From contig JAHHQZ010000001.1 of the NCBI GenBank assembly GCA_020026075.1, forward strand, positions 1 through 64,000: a stretch of DNA of 64,000 nucleotides, given 5' to 3'. The DNA comes from Actinobacillus sp. (GTDB taxonomy: Bacteria; Pseudomonadota; Gammaproteobacteria; Enterobacterales; Pasteurellaceae). Every line of letters begins with the position of its first letter. Position 1 is the first letter of the stretch. The notes beneath the pieces are model-generated. The model saw nothing but the letters and a program-made list of their open reading frames with translations, searched no databases and was not told the origin of the DNA. Position numbers and translations under genes: made by a program. Positions 36,002 to 44,293 of this stretch are shown here, one piece after another.

Positions 36002-36007
36002 ATTATA
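36002..36007 (-). promoter_or_regulatory. -10 element of the pnp promoter
   Basis: TATAAT on the minus strand in CTGTATAATGG. No convincing -35 at 16-18 bases, so confidence is limited. Confidence 0.45.
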
Positions 36008-36066
36008 CAGATTTTTACGCCTGTAGGTAGCTTTTAATCAGCCCTCGTGCGACATTCAAAAAAGGT

Positions 36067-36108
36067 AGGCCGGAATTTTTGCTAAAATTTTAACAAAAAT
36101 TCCGGCCT
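36067..36108. repeat. YYGGAAT long-form inverted pair between arcB and pnp
   Basis: AGGCCGGAATTTTTGC, AAAATTTTA centre, AAAAATTCCGGCCT; perfect outer arms. Lies 30 bases after the arcB stop region on the minus strand. Confidence 0.8.
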
Positions 36109-36143
36109 TGCCTTTTTATCGTTTTTCTTTGTTCATTTAACTT

Positions 36144-38060
36144 TTATTTAGCGTTCCCTTGACCACGCAGTACCGCAATCAACTGTGCCACTTGTTCTTG
36201 CCAGTTATCGCAAACCAATGCGACATCTTGATGAATATGCGCCGCCCAATGAGAGGATTCGTGATGTTGTGCACAGTTCATAAGGTGCTGTAATTGCTTT
36301 AAGCCTACTGAGGCCACCGCTCCTTTAATTTTGTGAGCGATGGAGGAAAGTTCGGTAATTTTCGCCAAATCCTGCGGTGCGGCATCGTAATCTTGCAAGG
36401 CTTGCTGTAAAGAGGCTACATACTCTGACATTGTACTGGCAAACAGTTCAAGGTTTTTAATCACAAATTCAGCGCCTAAAATTTGTTCTAATTCCTGCAA
36501 CAGGCTGAGATCAAACTTGGTTGGATCGAGGTAATTATAATTCGGCGTACTGATGGTTTCAGATGGCAACATCGGCAAATTAGTGCGTGGTTGCAGGCAA
36601 TCTTCTGCATCAAAATAGTACAATAAACAAGCAATCAGAGCGTCCAACGCAAGAGGCTTACGCAGCACATCGTCCATTCCTTTTTTCTCGTAATCTTGCT
36701 TGCTTTGCATTAAATTGGCGGTCAGCGCAATTAACGGCGGTAGGAAATCATAGTCGCCATCTTCGTATTTTTTACGCAAGGTTTGCGCCACGTCAAAGCC
36801 TGAAATATCTGGCAGTTGAATATCCAACAACACGAGATCATATTGATTTTTATCGAATAATTCCAATGCCTCTTGCCCTGTGCGTGCTACGTCCACCGTA
36901 TAGCCGAGCTTTTCCAACACCGCTTTAGCGACAATGACATTAACCTCCATATCCTCCACCAGCAAAATACGCAATGTAGCTGGAATTTTATCCAAGCCGT
37001 GCAGTGGTCTTAGCGCAGGTTTCGCACGAATGGTTAGGCAAAACGTTGAACCTTTGCCCAGCTCACTGCTAACGGTTAAATCGCCGCCCATTAGCTGAGC
37101 AATGGTTTTAGAAATGGATAAACCAATACCGCTCCCAGCGGGCTTGTAGCCACTGGATTGCACCTGATAATACATTCCAAAAATTTTATCCACATCTTCC
37201 GCTGGAATGCCAATCCCCGTGTCTTGTATCGCAAAATGAAATTCGTCTAAACCTTTGCGAGTAACGGATAGTTTAATTTCCCCTTTGGGCGTGAATTTCA
37301 CCGCATTGTTGATTAAATTCCACAAAATTTGACTTAAGCGAGCAGTGTCAAGGCATAGCCAGTTAGGCAAATTCGGCTCACAATGCAATGTAAAACGCAA
37401 ATGACGCTGTTCCGTCATTAAAATCGCAAAATTAGCAATATCATTTATAAAACGAGGGAAATCCACTTCTTTTAAATCTAATTCAATGCGGTTGGCATCG
37501 ATTTTTTCGAGATCGATAATATCGCTGAAAATATGCCCCAAAGAAATGGCACTCATATTGATGGTTTGTAGATAATCACGCTGATTTTCGCTCAAGTTAT
37601 CATCAAGCAAAATACGACTTAGCCCAATAATACCGTTTAACGGCGTGCGAAGTTCGTGGCTCATTGTGGCGAGCAGGGCAGATTTATCACGGTGATTTTG
37701 TGCCAAACTTTCCAGTGCCTCAGACAAGCGTTTTTCAGCGTTAATGCGTTCGCTCACCTCTTGACGCAAAGCAGTAACCGACTCCGCTAATTTCATTCGA
37801 GAACGTTCCAAGCGCTCCACTAGCAAGGTGAAAAAATACACAACAAATGGGGCAGACACCAAACCAAACGCAATAGAACGAATAATTTCGTGAAAATGTA
37901 CTTTCTCTAAGAAAATCCAACTGAGCAAAAATTGCATCAGTAAGGCGAAAGTAGCCAAAATGGCTACGCCGAGTAAGGAAAACTTCAAACGCCCTAAACG
38001 AATCACCCAGTCAATGTAGCGTTTTGTGAAAGAATGTAAATCAGACCATTGATATTTCAT
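36144..38060 (-). CDS. arcB: Hybrid sensor histidine kinase ArcB (short form)
   Basis: 638 residues; senses the quinone redox state and drives ArcA. Two membrane helices (about 27-50 and 62-82), a short coiled-coil linker, a HisKA domain with MSHELRTPLNG (His135), HATPase (NLINNAVKFTPKG, DTGIGIPAEDV, GSGIGLSI), a receiver domain (LVEDMEVN...LVLLDIQLPD) and a C-terminal HPt domain (AHKIKGAVASVGL). The PAS domain present between helix 2 and HisKA in E. coli ArcB is missing, as I recall for Haemophilus ArcB. The start has no strong site but matches the hydrophilic family N-terminus. Confidence 0.93.
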   Translation of the reverse strand: MKYQWSDLHSFTKRYIDWVIRLGRLKFSLLGVAILATFALLMQFLLSWIFLEKVHFHEIIRSIAFGLVSAPFVVYFFTLLVERLERSRMKLAESVTALRQEVSERINAEKRLSEALESLAQNHRDKSALLATMSHELRTPLNGIIGLSRILLDDNLSENQRDYLQTINMSAISLGHIFSDIIDLEKIDANRIELDLKEVDFPRFINDIANFAILMTEQRHLRFTLHCEPNLPNWLCLDTARLSQILWNLINNAVKFTPKGEIKLSVTRKGLDEFHFAIQDTGIGIPAEDVDKIFGMYYQVQSSGYKPAGSGIGLSISKTIAQLMGGDLTVSSELGKGSTFCLTIRAKPALRPLHGLDKIPATLRILLVEDMEVNVIVAKAVLEKLGYTVDVARTGQEALELFDKNQYDLVLLDIQLPDISGFDVAQTLRKKYEDGDYDFLPPLIALTANLMQSKQDYEKKGMDDVLRKPLALDALIACLLYYFDAEDCLQPRTNLPMLPSETISTPNYNYLDPTKFDLSLLQELEQILGAEFVIKNLELFASTMSEYVASLQQALQDYDAAPQDLAKITELSSIAHKIKGAVASVGLKQLQHLMNCAQHHESSHWAAHIHQDVALVCDNWQEQVAQLIAVLRGQGNAK

Positions 38061-38183
38061 TGCGCCCCCAATAGATAAAAAAATTTATAAATTATACGCT
38101 TACTGCGTTTGCTGTATTTGTTGTAAATCAAAATTTCGGTAGAATATCGCAATTATGTCGCTGACTTAACCTTATTTTCTACT

Positions 38184-39053
38184 ATGTGCCGTTTTTTTAC
38201 TTATGCCAATTTGCGTCCATACCTTCATCTGATGCGCGTTGATCGCCCTATCGGCACGTTGCTATTGCTGTGGCCGACCTTGTGGGCATTGTTTTTGGCA
38301 GCTGATGGAATGCCACGCTGGAATATTTTGGTCATTTTTGTTCTTGGTGTGATTGTAATGCGAGCGGCAGGCTGTGTTATTAACGACTACGCAGATCGCA
38401 ACATTGACGGCAATGTAAAACGCACCACATTTCGCCCGCTTCCCACCGGCGAAGTTACCCCGCACGCAGCAAAATGGCTGTTTGCTGGGCTGATTTTTAT
38501 CGCATTTCTTTTGGTGTGTTTCCTCGACCCAATGACACAAGTCTTGTCCGTCATCGCTTTATTGCTGGCATTCATTTACCCCTTTATGAAACGCTACACC
38601 CACTTGCCACAAGTAGTTCTGGGCTGTGCCTTCGGCTGGGCAATCCCTATGGCATTTTCCGCCACAGTGCAAAGTTTACCGCTAAGTTGCTGGCTATTAT
38701 TTGCTGGCAACCTAGCGTGGACGGTCGCCTACGACACGCAATATGCGATGGTTGATCGTGATGATGATTTGCGCATCGGCGTTAAATCTACTGCCATTTT
38801 ATTCGGCAAAAACGACAACCTAATCATTCGCCTACTACAAGGATTTTTCCTGCTAATGCTTTACGCTGTGGGCGTTAGCGCTAAACTTAGTCCCCTTTAT
38901 TTTGTGATGGTTTCTGGCGTTGTGGCATTTTTCCTGTATCAAGCCAAACTTACCAAAAAACGCCAACGTAACGGCTGTTTTCAAGCCTTTTTAAACAACA
39001 ATTACGTGGGCGGCTGGGTATTTTTCGCCTTACTACTCGGCATTTTTTGCTAA
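38184..39053 (+). CDS. ubiA: 4-hydroxybenzoate polyprenyltransferase
   Basis: 289-residue membrane prenyltransferase of ubiquinone synthesis. The two Asp-rich motifs are NDYADRNIDGNVKRT (about 67-81) and DTQYAMVDRDDDLRIG, with eight or nine helices around them. It begins MCRFFTYANLRPYLHLMRVDRPIG. UbiC, which makes its substrate, is encoded 11 kb away rather than next to it. A single YYGGAAT word (38315-38331, ACGCTGGAATATTTTGG) encodes PRWNILV. It converges with the flavoprotein gene, only one base apart. Confidence 0.95.
   Translation: MCRFFTYANLRPYLHLMRVDRPIGTLLLLWPTLWALFLAADGMPRWNILVIFVLGVIVMRAAGCVINDYADRNIDGNVKRTTFRPLPTGEVTPHAAKWLFAGLIFIAFLLVCFLDPMTQVLSVIALLLAFIYPFMKRYTHLPQVVLGCAFGWAIPMAFSATVQSLPLSCWLLFAGNLAWTVAYDTQYAMVDRDDDLRIGVKSTAILFGKNDNLIIRLLQGFFLLMLYAVGVSAKLSPLYFVMVSGVVAFFLYQAKLTKKRQRNGCFQAFLNNNYVGGWVFFALLLGIFC
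38315..38331 (+). repeat. YYGGAAT word inside ubiA
   Basis: ACGCTGGAATATTTTGG, single copy in coding sequence. Confidence 0.65.
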
Positions 39054-39067
39054 ATTATTCCGACCTT
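39052..39067 (-). repeat. YYGGAAT word at the convergent ends of ubiA and the flavoprotein gene
   Basis: AAATTATTCCGACCTT; on the minus strand AGG TCG GAA TAA gives the last residues (RSE) and stop of the flavoprotein. Confidence 0.75.
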
Positions 39068-40275
39068 GCCATTTCCTCTGCAATGCTTTCCGCACAAGCG
39101 TAGGCACTGCTCCACGCCCACTGGAAGTTATAGCCGCCGAGCCAGCCTGTTACGTCCAGCACTTCGCCAATAAAATACAAACCTGCCACCTTGTGCGCTT
39201 GCATCGTTTTTGAAGAAATTTGCGCTGTGTCCACGCCGCCCAGCGTGACTTCCGCCGTACGATAGCCTTCCGTGCCATTTGGCAAAAATTGCCAATGATG
39301 AACACGCTGTTCCAGCGCCGCTAACTGTGCATTCGTCATATTGGCAAGGGTTGGGTTTGCCAAGCCATTTTCCAGCCACAAGGTCACCAATCGTGCTGGC
39401 AACACTTGGGTTAAGGCGGTTTTTAACTGCTGTTTGGCAGATTGCTGACGTTGCGCCATTAAAAATTCACGAATATTCCGACCTGGCAAAAGATCAATCC
39501 TTACGCATTGTTTCGGCTGCCAGTAGTTGGAAATTTGCAAAATGGCTGGCCCTGAAAGCCCACGATGTGTAAACAATAGTTGATTGGTAAAACATTGCCC
39601 ATTTTGCGCCGTTACGCTTGCCAACAGCGAAACGCCTGCTAACTCGCTGAAATGTTTATCTTTTTCAGCCCAAGTAAAAGGAACTAGACTGGCTCGAATA
39701 GGGGCGACATTAAGCCCAAACTGCTCGGCGATTTGGTAACCCAGTGGGCTTACACCTAAACCCGGCATTGAAAGCCCACCTGTAGCCACGACCAAATGCT
39801 GGCAATGGTAAGTTTGCTGGTGAGTTTGAATAGCAAAACGTGCTTTGTTCGCCTTTGTAGCTGGCAATTTTTCTACGCTTTCCACTTTCTCGCCGAGCTG
39901 AATTTTCACTAAATCTTGCGGGCAATGGCTCATCAACAGTTGCACAATTTGCTTAGCACTGTCATCGCAAAAAAGCTGTCCATCGCCTTTTTCGTGGTAA
40001 GCAATGCCAGCTTGCAACACATCACCGATAAAATCCCACTGGGTAAAGCGTGCCAGCGCAGACTTCACAAAATGCGGATTATGGCTAATGTAATGTTGGG
40101 CTTGCACGTCAAGGTTGGTGAAATTACAAAATCCGCCGCCGGACATCAAAATTTTCCGCCCCACTTTTTTGCCTTGATCGAGCAACAAAACGCCCTGCCC
40201 ATGCTTGGCAAGTTGCCCTGCACAAAATAATCCTGCCGCACCAGCGCCAATGATAATAATCGGTGAAAACTGCAT
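39055..40275 (-). CDS. HI0933/YhiN-family FAD-dependent oxidoreductase
   Basis: 406 residues with an N-terminal FAD-binding Rossmann motif IIGAGAAGLFCAGQLAKHG (about 7-25) and the family signature GRKILMSGGGFCNFTN (about 41-56), plus the C-terminal ATGGLSMPGLGVSPLGY and GLYFIGEVLDVTGWLGGYNFQWAWSSAYA. This is the HI0933-like group (YhiN in E. coli), whose reaction is unknown. It ends in ARSE-stop, exactly like FolK, because both ends lie in a YYGGAAT copy. A second copy at 39471-39486 encodes part of LLPGRNIREFL. Confidence 0.92.
   Translation of the reverse strand: MQFSPIIIIGAGAAGLFCAGQLAKHGQGVLLLDQGKKVGRKILMSGGGFCNFTNLDVQAQHYISHNPHFVKSALARFTQWDFIGDVLQAGIAYHEKGDGQLFCDDSAKQIVQLLMSHCPQDLVKIQLGEKVESVEKLPATKANKARFAIQTHQQTYHCQHLVVATGGLSMPGLGVSPLGYQIAEQFGLNVAPIRASLVPFTWAEKDKHFSELAGVSLLASVTAQNGQCFTNQLLFTHRGLSGPAILQISNYWQPKQCVRIDLLPGRNIREFLMAQRQQSAKQQLKTALTQVLPARLVTLWLENGLANPTLANMTNAQLAALEQRVHHWQFLPNGTEGYRTAEVTLGGVDTAQISSKTMQAHKVAGLYFIGEVLDVTGWLGGYNFQWAWSSAYACAESIAEEMARSE
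39471..39486 (-). repeat. YYGGAAT word inside the flavoprotein gene
   Basis: GAATATTCCGACCTGG, minus orientation. Confidence 0.6.
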
Positions 40276-40296
40276 TACTACCTCAAAATTTCGCCA

Positions 40297-40309
40297 AATA
40301 TTCCAGCCT
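40297..40309 (-). repeat. YYGGAAT word at the serC stop codon
   Basis: AAATATTCCAGCC; on the minus strand GCT TAG GCT GGA, so the arm supplies the serC TAG stop, as in amiB. Confidence 0.75.
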
Positions 40310-41414
40310 AAGCTTGCGCCTGTGCTTGCTCAAATTCACGCAGAAAAGCCACGAGTTTCTCAACGCCTGCCAACGGCATTGCGTTATAAATGGACGCTCG
40401 CATTCCGCCTTGCACTTTATGCCCTTTCAACGCCAGTAAGCCTGCTGCTTTGGCACTTGCGATAAATTGCGTGTCGAGATCCGCATTGCCAGTGGTAAAC
40501 GGCACATTCATTTCGGAGCGATACTTCGGATCCACCGTGTTTTTAAACAACGTTGAATTATCTAAAAAATCATAAAGCAACGCCGCTTTTTGTTGATTTT
40601 GAAGGGCAATAGTAGGCAAACCACCATTATTTAACCAATAATTAAACACCAACGCACACAAATACCAAGCGAAAGTTGGCGGCGTGTTGATCATTGAATC
40701 CTTTTGCGACTGCAAGGCATAATTCCAAATGCTCGGCGTTGGTTGTTTTGGGGTTTGCAGTAAATCCTCACGAATGATCACCAACGTAATCCCCGCAGGA
40801 CCTAAATTTTTCTGTGCGCCAGCGTAAATTACCCCAAAACGCTGAAAATCAATTTCTCTTGAAAGAATGCAAGAAGACATATCCGCCACCAGCACCGCAT
40901 CCCCCACATCAGGTGGTGTAAAGAGTTCCACACCGCCGATGGTTTCATTAGGGCAATAATGCACATAAGTATAATTTTTCGCCGTTTCACGCAGATCAGG
41001 CATTGCCACGCTTACACGATCGCTTTGATTTGTAAGCAAATCCAGCTCATCAATCTCGCCAAAAGTACGTGCCTCTTCGGCGGCTAAATGCGACCAATGC
41101 CCAGTGTTTAAATACAAGGCTTTTTGATTTTTATCCAATAAATTCATAGGGATAGCCGAAAACTGCCCACGAGCGCCGCCTTGCAAAAACAGCACTTTGT
41201 AATTGTTCGGAATACCGTACAAACGGCGCAAATCCTGCTCCGCTTGGGTTATCATCGCCATAAAAGCTGGGCTGCGATGGCTCATTTCCATCACCGAACA
41301 ACCATTTTCTTGCCAATTTAATAACTCTTGTTGAGCAGTGGCTAATACCGCCTGCGGAATCATTGCTGGGCCCGCACTAAAATTATACACGGCTGGGGAC
41401 TGTTGGTTTTTCAT
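40308..41414 (-). CDS. serC: Phosphoserine aminotransferase
   Basis: 368 residues, PLP enzyme of serine and pyridoxal synthesis. NFSAGPAMIPQAVL at the start, VLFLQGGARGQFSAIPMN, VADMSSCILSREIDFQRFGVIYAGAQKNLGPAG with the PLP Lys202, and GGMRASIYNAMPL at the end are the family landmarks. Length is normal. It ends AQAQA at a TAG within a YYGGAAT copy. It is followed by the flavoprotein gene on the same strand about 30 bases later. Confidence 0.96.
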   Translation of the reverse strand: MKNQQSPAVYNFSAGPAMIPQAVLATAQQELLNWQENGCSVMEMSHRSPAFMAMITQAEQDLRRLYGIPNNYKVLFLQGGARGQFSAIPMNLLDKNQKALYLNTGHWSHLAAEEARTFGEIDELDLLTNQSDRVSVAMPDLRETAKNYTYVHYCPNETIGGVELFTPPDVGDAVLVADMSSCILSREIDFQRFGVIYAGAQKNLGPAGITLVIIREDLLQTPKQPTPSIWNYALQSQKDSMINTPPTFAWYLCALVFNYWLNNGGLPTIALQNQQKAALLYDFLDNSTLFKNTVDPKYRSEMNVPFTTGNADLDTQFIASAKAAGLLALKGHKVQGGMRASIYNAMPLAGVEKLVAFLREFEQAQAQA

Positions 41415-41571
41415 AGATAATCCTTATAATTCAATCGGTTATATAAAATATTCACACGTAAAAAACGTCATAAAATACGAGGCATTGTACGCATTTCTTT
41501 TGACGAATAAAAACAAAAAGGCTAAATTACGCAAGTTTTAACTTATTTTCAACTAACCCAAAGAGGCCATT

Positions 41572-41916
41572 ATGGAAAACACCAACAAACAATGTTTCCA
41601 AGAAGTTTTAGAGTACGTGCGTATGTATCGCTTAAAAAATCGCCTAAAACGTGATCTTGACCACAATATGCGCAAAATTCGTGATAACCGTAAACGAGCA
41701 TTATTGCTTGAAAACTTAAACCAATACATCACTGACGATATGTCTGTGGAAGATATTCGCACCATTATTGACAATATGCGTAACGACTACGAAACTCGTG
41801 TAGATGACTACAACATTCGCAATGCGGAACTTTCTAAACAACGCCGTGAAATTCGTGAAAAAATGAAACAACAAAAAGAGGCACACCGTCTTTTATTACA
41901 AAAAAACGGCAAATAA
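41572..41916 (+). CDS. Small charged coiled-coil protein of unknown function
   Basis: 114 residues, very rich in Arg, Lys, Glu and Asn, with long helical heptads (RLKNRLKRDLDHNMRKIRDNRKRALLLENLNQY and ELSKQRREIREKMKQQKEAHRLLLQ) and no membrane segment. A good AAAGAGG site and a terminator right after it support a real single-gene unit. I do not recognise the family. The makeup would suit a nucleic-acid- or ribosome-associated protein or a structural adaptor; this is only a description of composition. It is divergent from serC. Confidence 0.7.
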   Translation: MENTNKQCFQEVLEYVRMYRLKNRLKRDLDHNMRKIRDNRKRALLLENLNQYITDDMSVEDIRTIIDNMRNDYETRVDDYNIRNAELSKQRREIREKMKQQKEAHRLLLQKNGK

Positions 41917-41943
41917 TCCGACCTAGCTAAATTCCCTAACAAC

Positions 41944-41972
41944 AAAAACTCGCTGCGGTGAGTTTTTTATTT
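41944..41972 (+). terminator. Intrinsic terminator after the small coiled-coil gene
   Basis: AAAACTCGC-TGCG-GTGAGTTTTTT followed by ATTTTT. Confidence 0.8.
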
Positions 41973-42048
41973 TTAAGCATTAAGCAAACTAACGAAAATA
42001 AAATGAAAAATGGATTAAAAAATAAGAGAGAATATAAAGAAAAAAGGA

Positions 42049-42075
42049 AGGCTGGAATTTTTTAAGAAATTTTGG
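42049..42075 (+). repeat. YYGGAAT word in the serC-side/tRNA-Val intergenic region
   Basis: AGGCTGGAATTTTTTAAG then AAATTTTGG, single arm outside genes. Confidence 0.7.
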
Positions 42076-42098
42076 CAAAAAAAACCGCTCAATGCGGC
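42076..42098 (-). terminator. Terminator of the tRNA-Val gene
   Basis: On the minus strand CCGC-ATTGA-GCGG is followed by eight T. Confidence 0.6.
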
Positions 42099-42179
42099 AA
42101 TACAGGAGATGTAAAAATTATCTAAACTAAAAACATTTAATCAACCAACTATACAAAGGAGATATTCTGTTAGGCTAAG

Positions 42180-42255
42180 TGGTGGGCGATACCGGTCTCG
42201 AACCAGTGACCCCCTCCTTGTAAGGGAGGTGCTCTCCCAACTGAGCTAATCGCCC
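42180..42255 (-). tRNA. tRNA-Val (anticodon TAC)
   Basis: 76 bases including encoded CCA. Acceptor GGGCGAT pairs with ATCGCCC; D-arm TAGCTCAGTTGGGAGAGC, anticodon loop CTTACAA and TGGTTCGAGACC T-arm are canonical and close to the E. coli tRNA-Val(UAC). Confidence 0.96.
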
Positions 42256-42271
42256 TGCGTTGTAGGGTCGC

Positions 42272-42299
42272 ATTATAGGGATTTACTTTGAGCCGTCAA
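42272..42299 (-). promoter_or_regulatory. Promoter of tRNA-Val
   Basis: TTGACG (42299-42294), 16-base spacer, TATAAT (42277-42272), followed by a GC-rich GCGACCC stretch typical of stringently controlled stable-RNA promoters. Confidence 0.75.
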
Positions 42300-42461
42300 C
42301 CGCTTTTTTTTATTTTTTTGTTAAGTGTTTTAAAAAACGTCATTATGTTTTTTCCTTAACCACATTTTATTGAACATTATTTAATTTCTATTTGAAATCC
42401 CCCCGTTGGCTCGTAAAATAACGCCGTTTCTAAATAGTTTCTAAAAACAAAGGATTATCCT

Positions 42462-43946
42462 ATGACAAATCACATTACCTTTGAACCTAAATACGTTTTT
42501 GACGTAAACCCTGACGTAAAAGTCCGAACTCGTTTTGCCCCTAGCCCAACAGGTGAATTACACGTTGGCGGTGCACGCACTGCGCTTTATTCGTGGTTGT
42601 TTGCTAAACATCACAATGGCGAATTTGTGCTACGCATCGAAGATACGGACCTAGAACGCTCCGATCCACAGAAAACCATCGGCATTATGAACTCAATGCA
42701 ATGGCTTAATTTAGAATGGGATCACGGTCCGTATTACCAAACCAAACGTTTTGATCGCTACAATGAAGTGATTGAAAAAATGCTTGAAGCGGGTCTCGCC
42801 TACTATTGCTTTATTAGTAAAGAAGAATTGGATCAAATTCGTGCTGAACAAGAAGCGAACAAAGAAAAACCACGTGCGCCACGTACTTATCGTGATATGC
42901 CATTAGCAGACGCTAAAAAACGCATCGCAGAAACAGGTGAAACGCCAGTGGTTCGCTTTAAAAATCCAATGGAAGGTTCTGTTATTTTTGATGATGCCAT
43001 TCGTGGAAAAATTGAAGTAAGCAATAGCGAATTAGACGATCTCATTATTCGCCGTGCGGACGGCTCACCAACCTACAATTTCTGTGTGGTAATTGACGAC
43101 TGGGATATGGCCATCACCCACGTTGTGCGTGGTGAAGATCACATTAACAACACCCCTCGCCAAATCAACATTTTGAAAGCCTTAGGCGCTGAAATCCCAG
43201 TTTATGCTCACGTTTCAATGATTTTAGGCGAAGACGGCAAAAAATTGTCTAAACGACACGGTGCAGTTAGTGCAATGGAATTTCACAAAGACGGCTATTT
43301 AGCAGATGCGCTCATCAACTATTTAGTCCGTTTAGGCTGGGGACACGGCGATCAAGAAATTTTCAGCCGTGAAGAAATGATTCAATTTTTTGAATTAAAC
43401 CAAGTTAGCCACTCCGCTAGCCGTTTTATGATGGATAAACTGCAATGGCTCAACCAACATTATATTTGCAATGCACCAAAGGCAGAGGTTGAAAAAGCCC
43501 TTGCGTGGCAATATACCCAAGCAGGCGTAGACACAACCACAGGCCCTGCCCTAAGCACTATTATTGATATGCTTGGCGAACGCTGCAAAACCTTAGTGGA
43601 AATGGTCGAAAAAAGCCGTTATTTCTTTGAAGATTTCACTGAATTTGACGAAGCAGCCGCCAAAAAACAATTCAAAGCCGCTGCCGTTACGCCATTAAAA
43701 ACCGTCAAAGAAAAACTTGCCGCTATCACGGAAGAAAACTGGACTGCACAAACGACTCACCAAGCGATTCAAGATACCGCAGCAGAGCTTGAAGTAGGAA
43801 TGGGCAAAGTGGGAATGCCATTGCGTGTTGCCGTGACAGGTACTGGACAATCGCCATCAATGGACGTAACCCTTGCCGCCATCGGTCGTGAACGCACTCT
43901 CGCACGCTTGCAACGTGCGATTGATTTCATCGAACAAAACGCTTAA
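42462..43946 (+). CDS. gltX: Glutamyl-tRNA synthetase
   Basis: 494 residues, class I synthetase. FAPSPTGELHVGGARTAL carries the HIGH-type motif (residues about 24-41), with the KMSKS-type motif KKLSKRHGAVS and the anticodon-binding C-terminal half ending AIGRERTLARLQRAIDFI. An N-terminal extension of about 20 residues over E. coli (MTNHITFEPKYVFDVNPDVKV) is like the Haemophilus protein. GGAT upstream of ATG is the ribosome site. It lies between two tRNA genes. Confidence 0.96.
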   Translation: MTNHITFEPKYVFDVNPDVKVRTRFAPSPTGELHVGGARTALYSWLFAKHHNGEFVLRIEDTDLERSDPQKTIGIMNSMQWLNLEWDHGPYYQTKRFDRYNEVIEKMLEAGLAYYCFISKEELDQIRAEQEANKEKPRAPRTYRDMPLADAKKRIAETGETPVVRFKNPMEGSVIFDDAIRGKIEVSNSELDDLIIRRADGSPTYNFCVVIDDWDMAITHVVRGEDHINNTPRQINILKALGAEIPVYAHVSMILGEDGKKLSKRHGAVSAMEFHKDGYLADALINYLVRLGWGHGDQEIFSREEMIQFFELNQVSHSASRFMMDKLQWLNQHYICNAPKAEVEKALAWQYTQAGVDTTTGPALSTIIDMLGERCKTLVEMVEKSRYFFEDFTEFDEAAAKKQFKAAAVTPLKTVKEKLAAITEENWTAQTTHQAIQDTAAELEVGMGKVGMPLRVAVTGTGQSPSMDVTLAAIGRERTLARLQRAIDFIEQNA

Positions 43947-43983
43947 CTTTCCAGCAACCATTACGTTTTAGCAAAATTAAGCG

Positions 43984-44012
43984 TTGACAAAAAAAATGAG
44001 CGTCAGTATTAT
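43984..44012 (+). promoter_or_regulatory. Promoter of tRNA-Ala
   Basis: TTGACA, 17-base spacer, TATTAT, then a GC-rich discriminator (GGCGCTCG) as in stable-RNA promoters. Confidence 0.85.
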
Positions 44013-44026
44013 GGCGCTCGTTCTTT

Positions 44027-44102
<76 letters not shown>

Positions 44103-44111
44103 AATTCTTAA

Positions 44112-44138
44112 AATCTCGCTACGGCGAGATTTTTTTTT
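44112..44138 (+). terminator. Intrinsic terminator after tRNA-Ala
   Basis: AATCTCGC-TAC-GGCGAGATT stem followed by eight or nine T. Confidence 0.9.
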
Positions 44139-44181
44139 GCCTAATATTTTTCTACGCTACTCGCCAAAAATTCAAAATAAC

Positions 44182-44227
44182 CACGCCGAAATATTTTTCT
44201 ATTTTTTGTCAAAATATTCCGACCTAC
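44182..44227. repeat. YYGGAAT pair (one weak arm) between tRNA-Ala and aroG
   Basis: ACGCCGAAATATTTTTC (weak) and AAAATATTCCGACCTAC (good) face each other; a second dyad, AAAAAGCCGCTAAG..CTTTTGATG, may end aroG. Confidence 0.55.
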
Positions 44228-44293
44228 GTTTTTTCTCATTCTTTTTTCGGCATAAAAAAGCCGCTAAGAAAACCTAGCGACTTTTGATGATGA

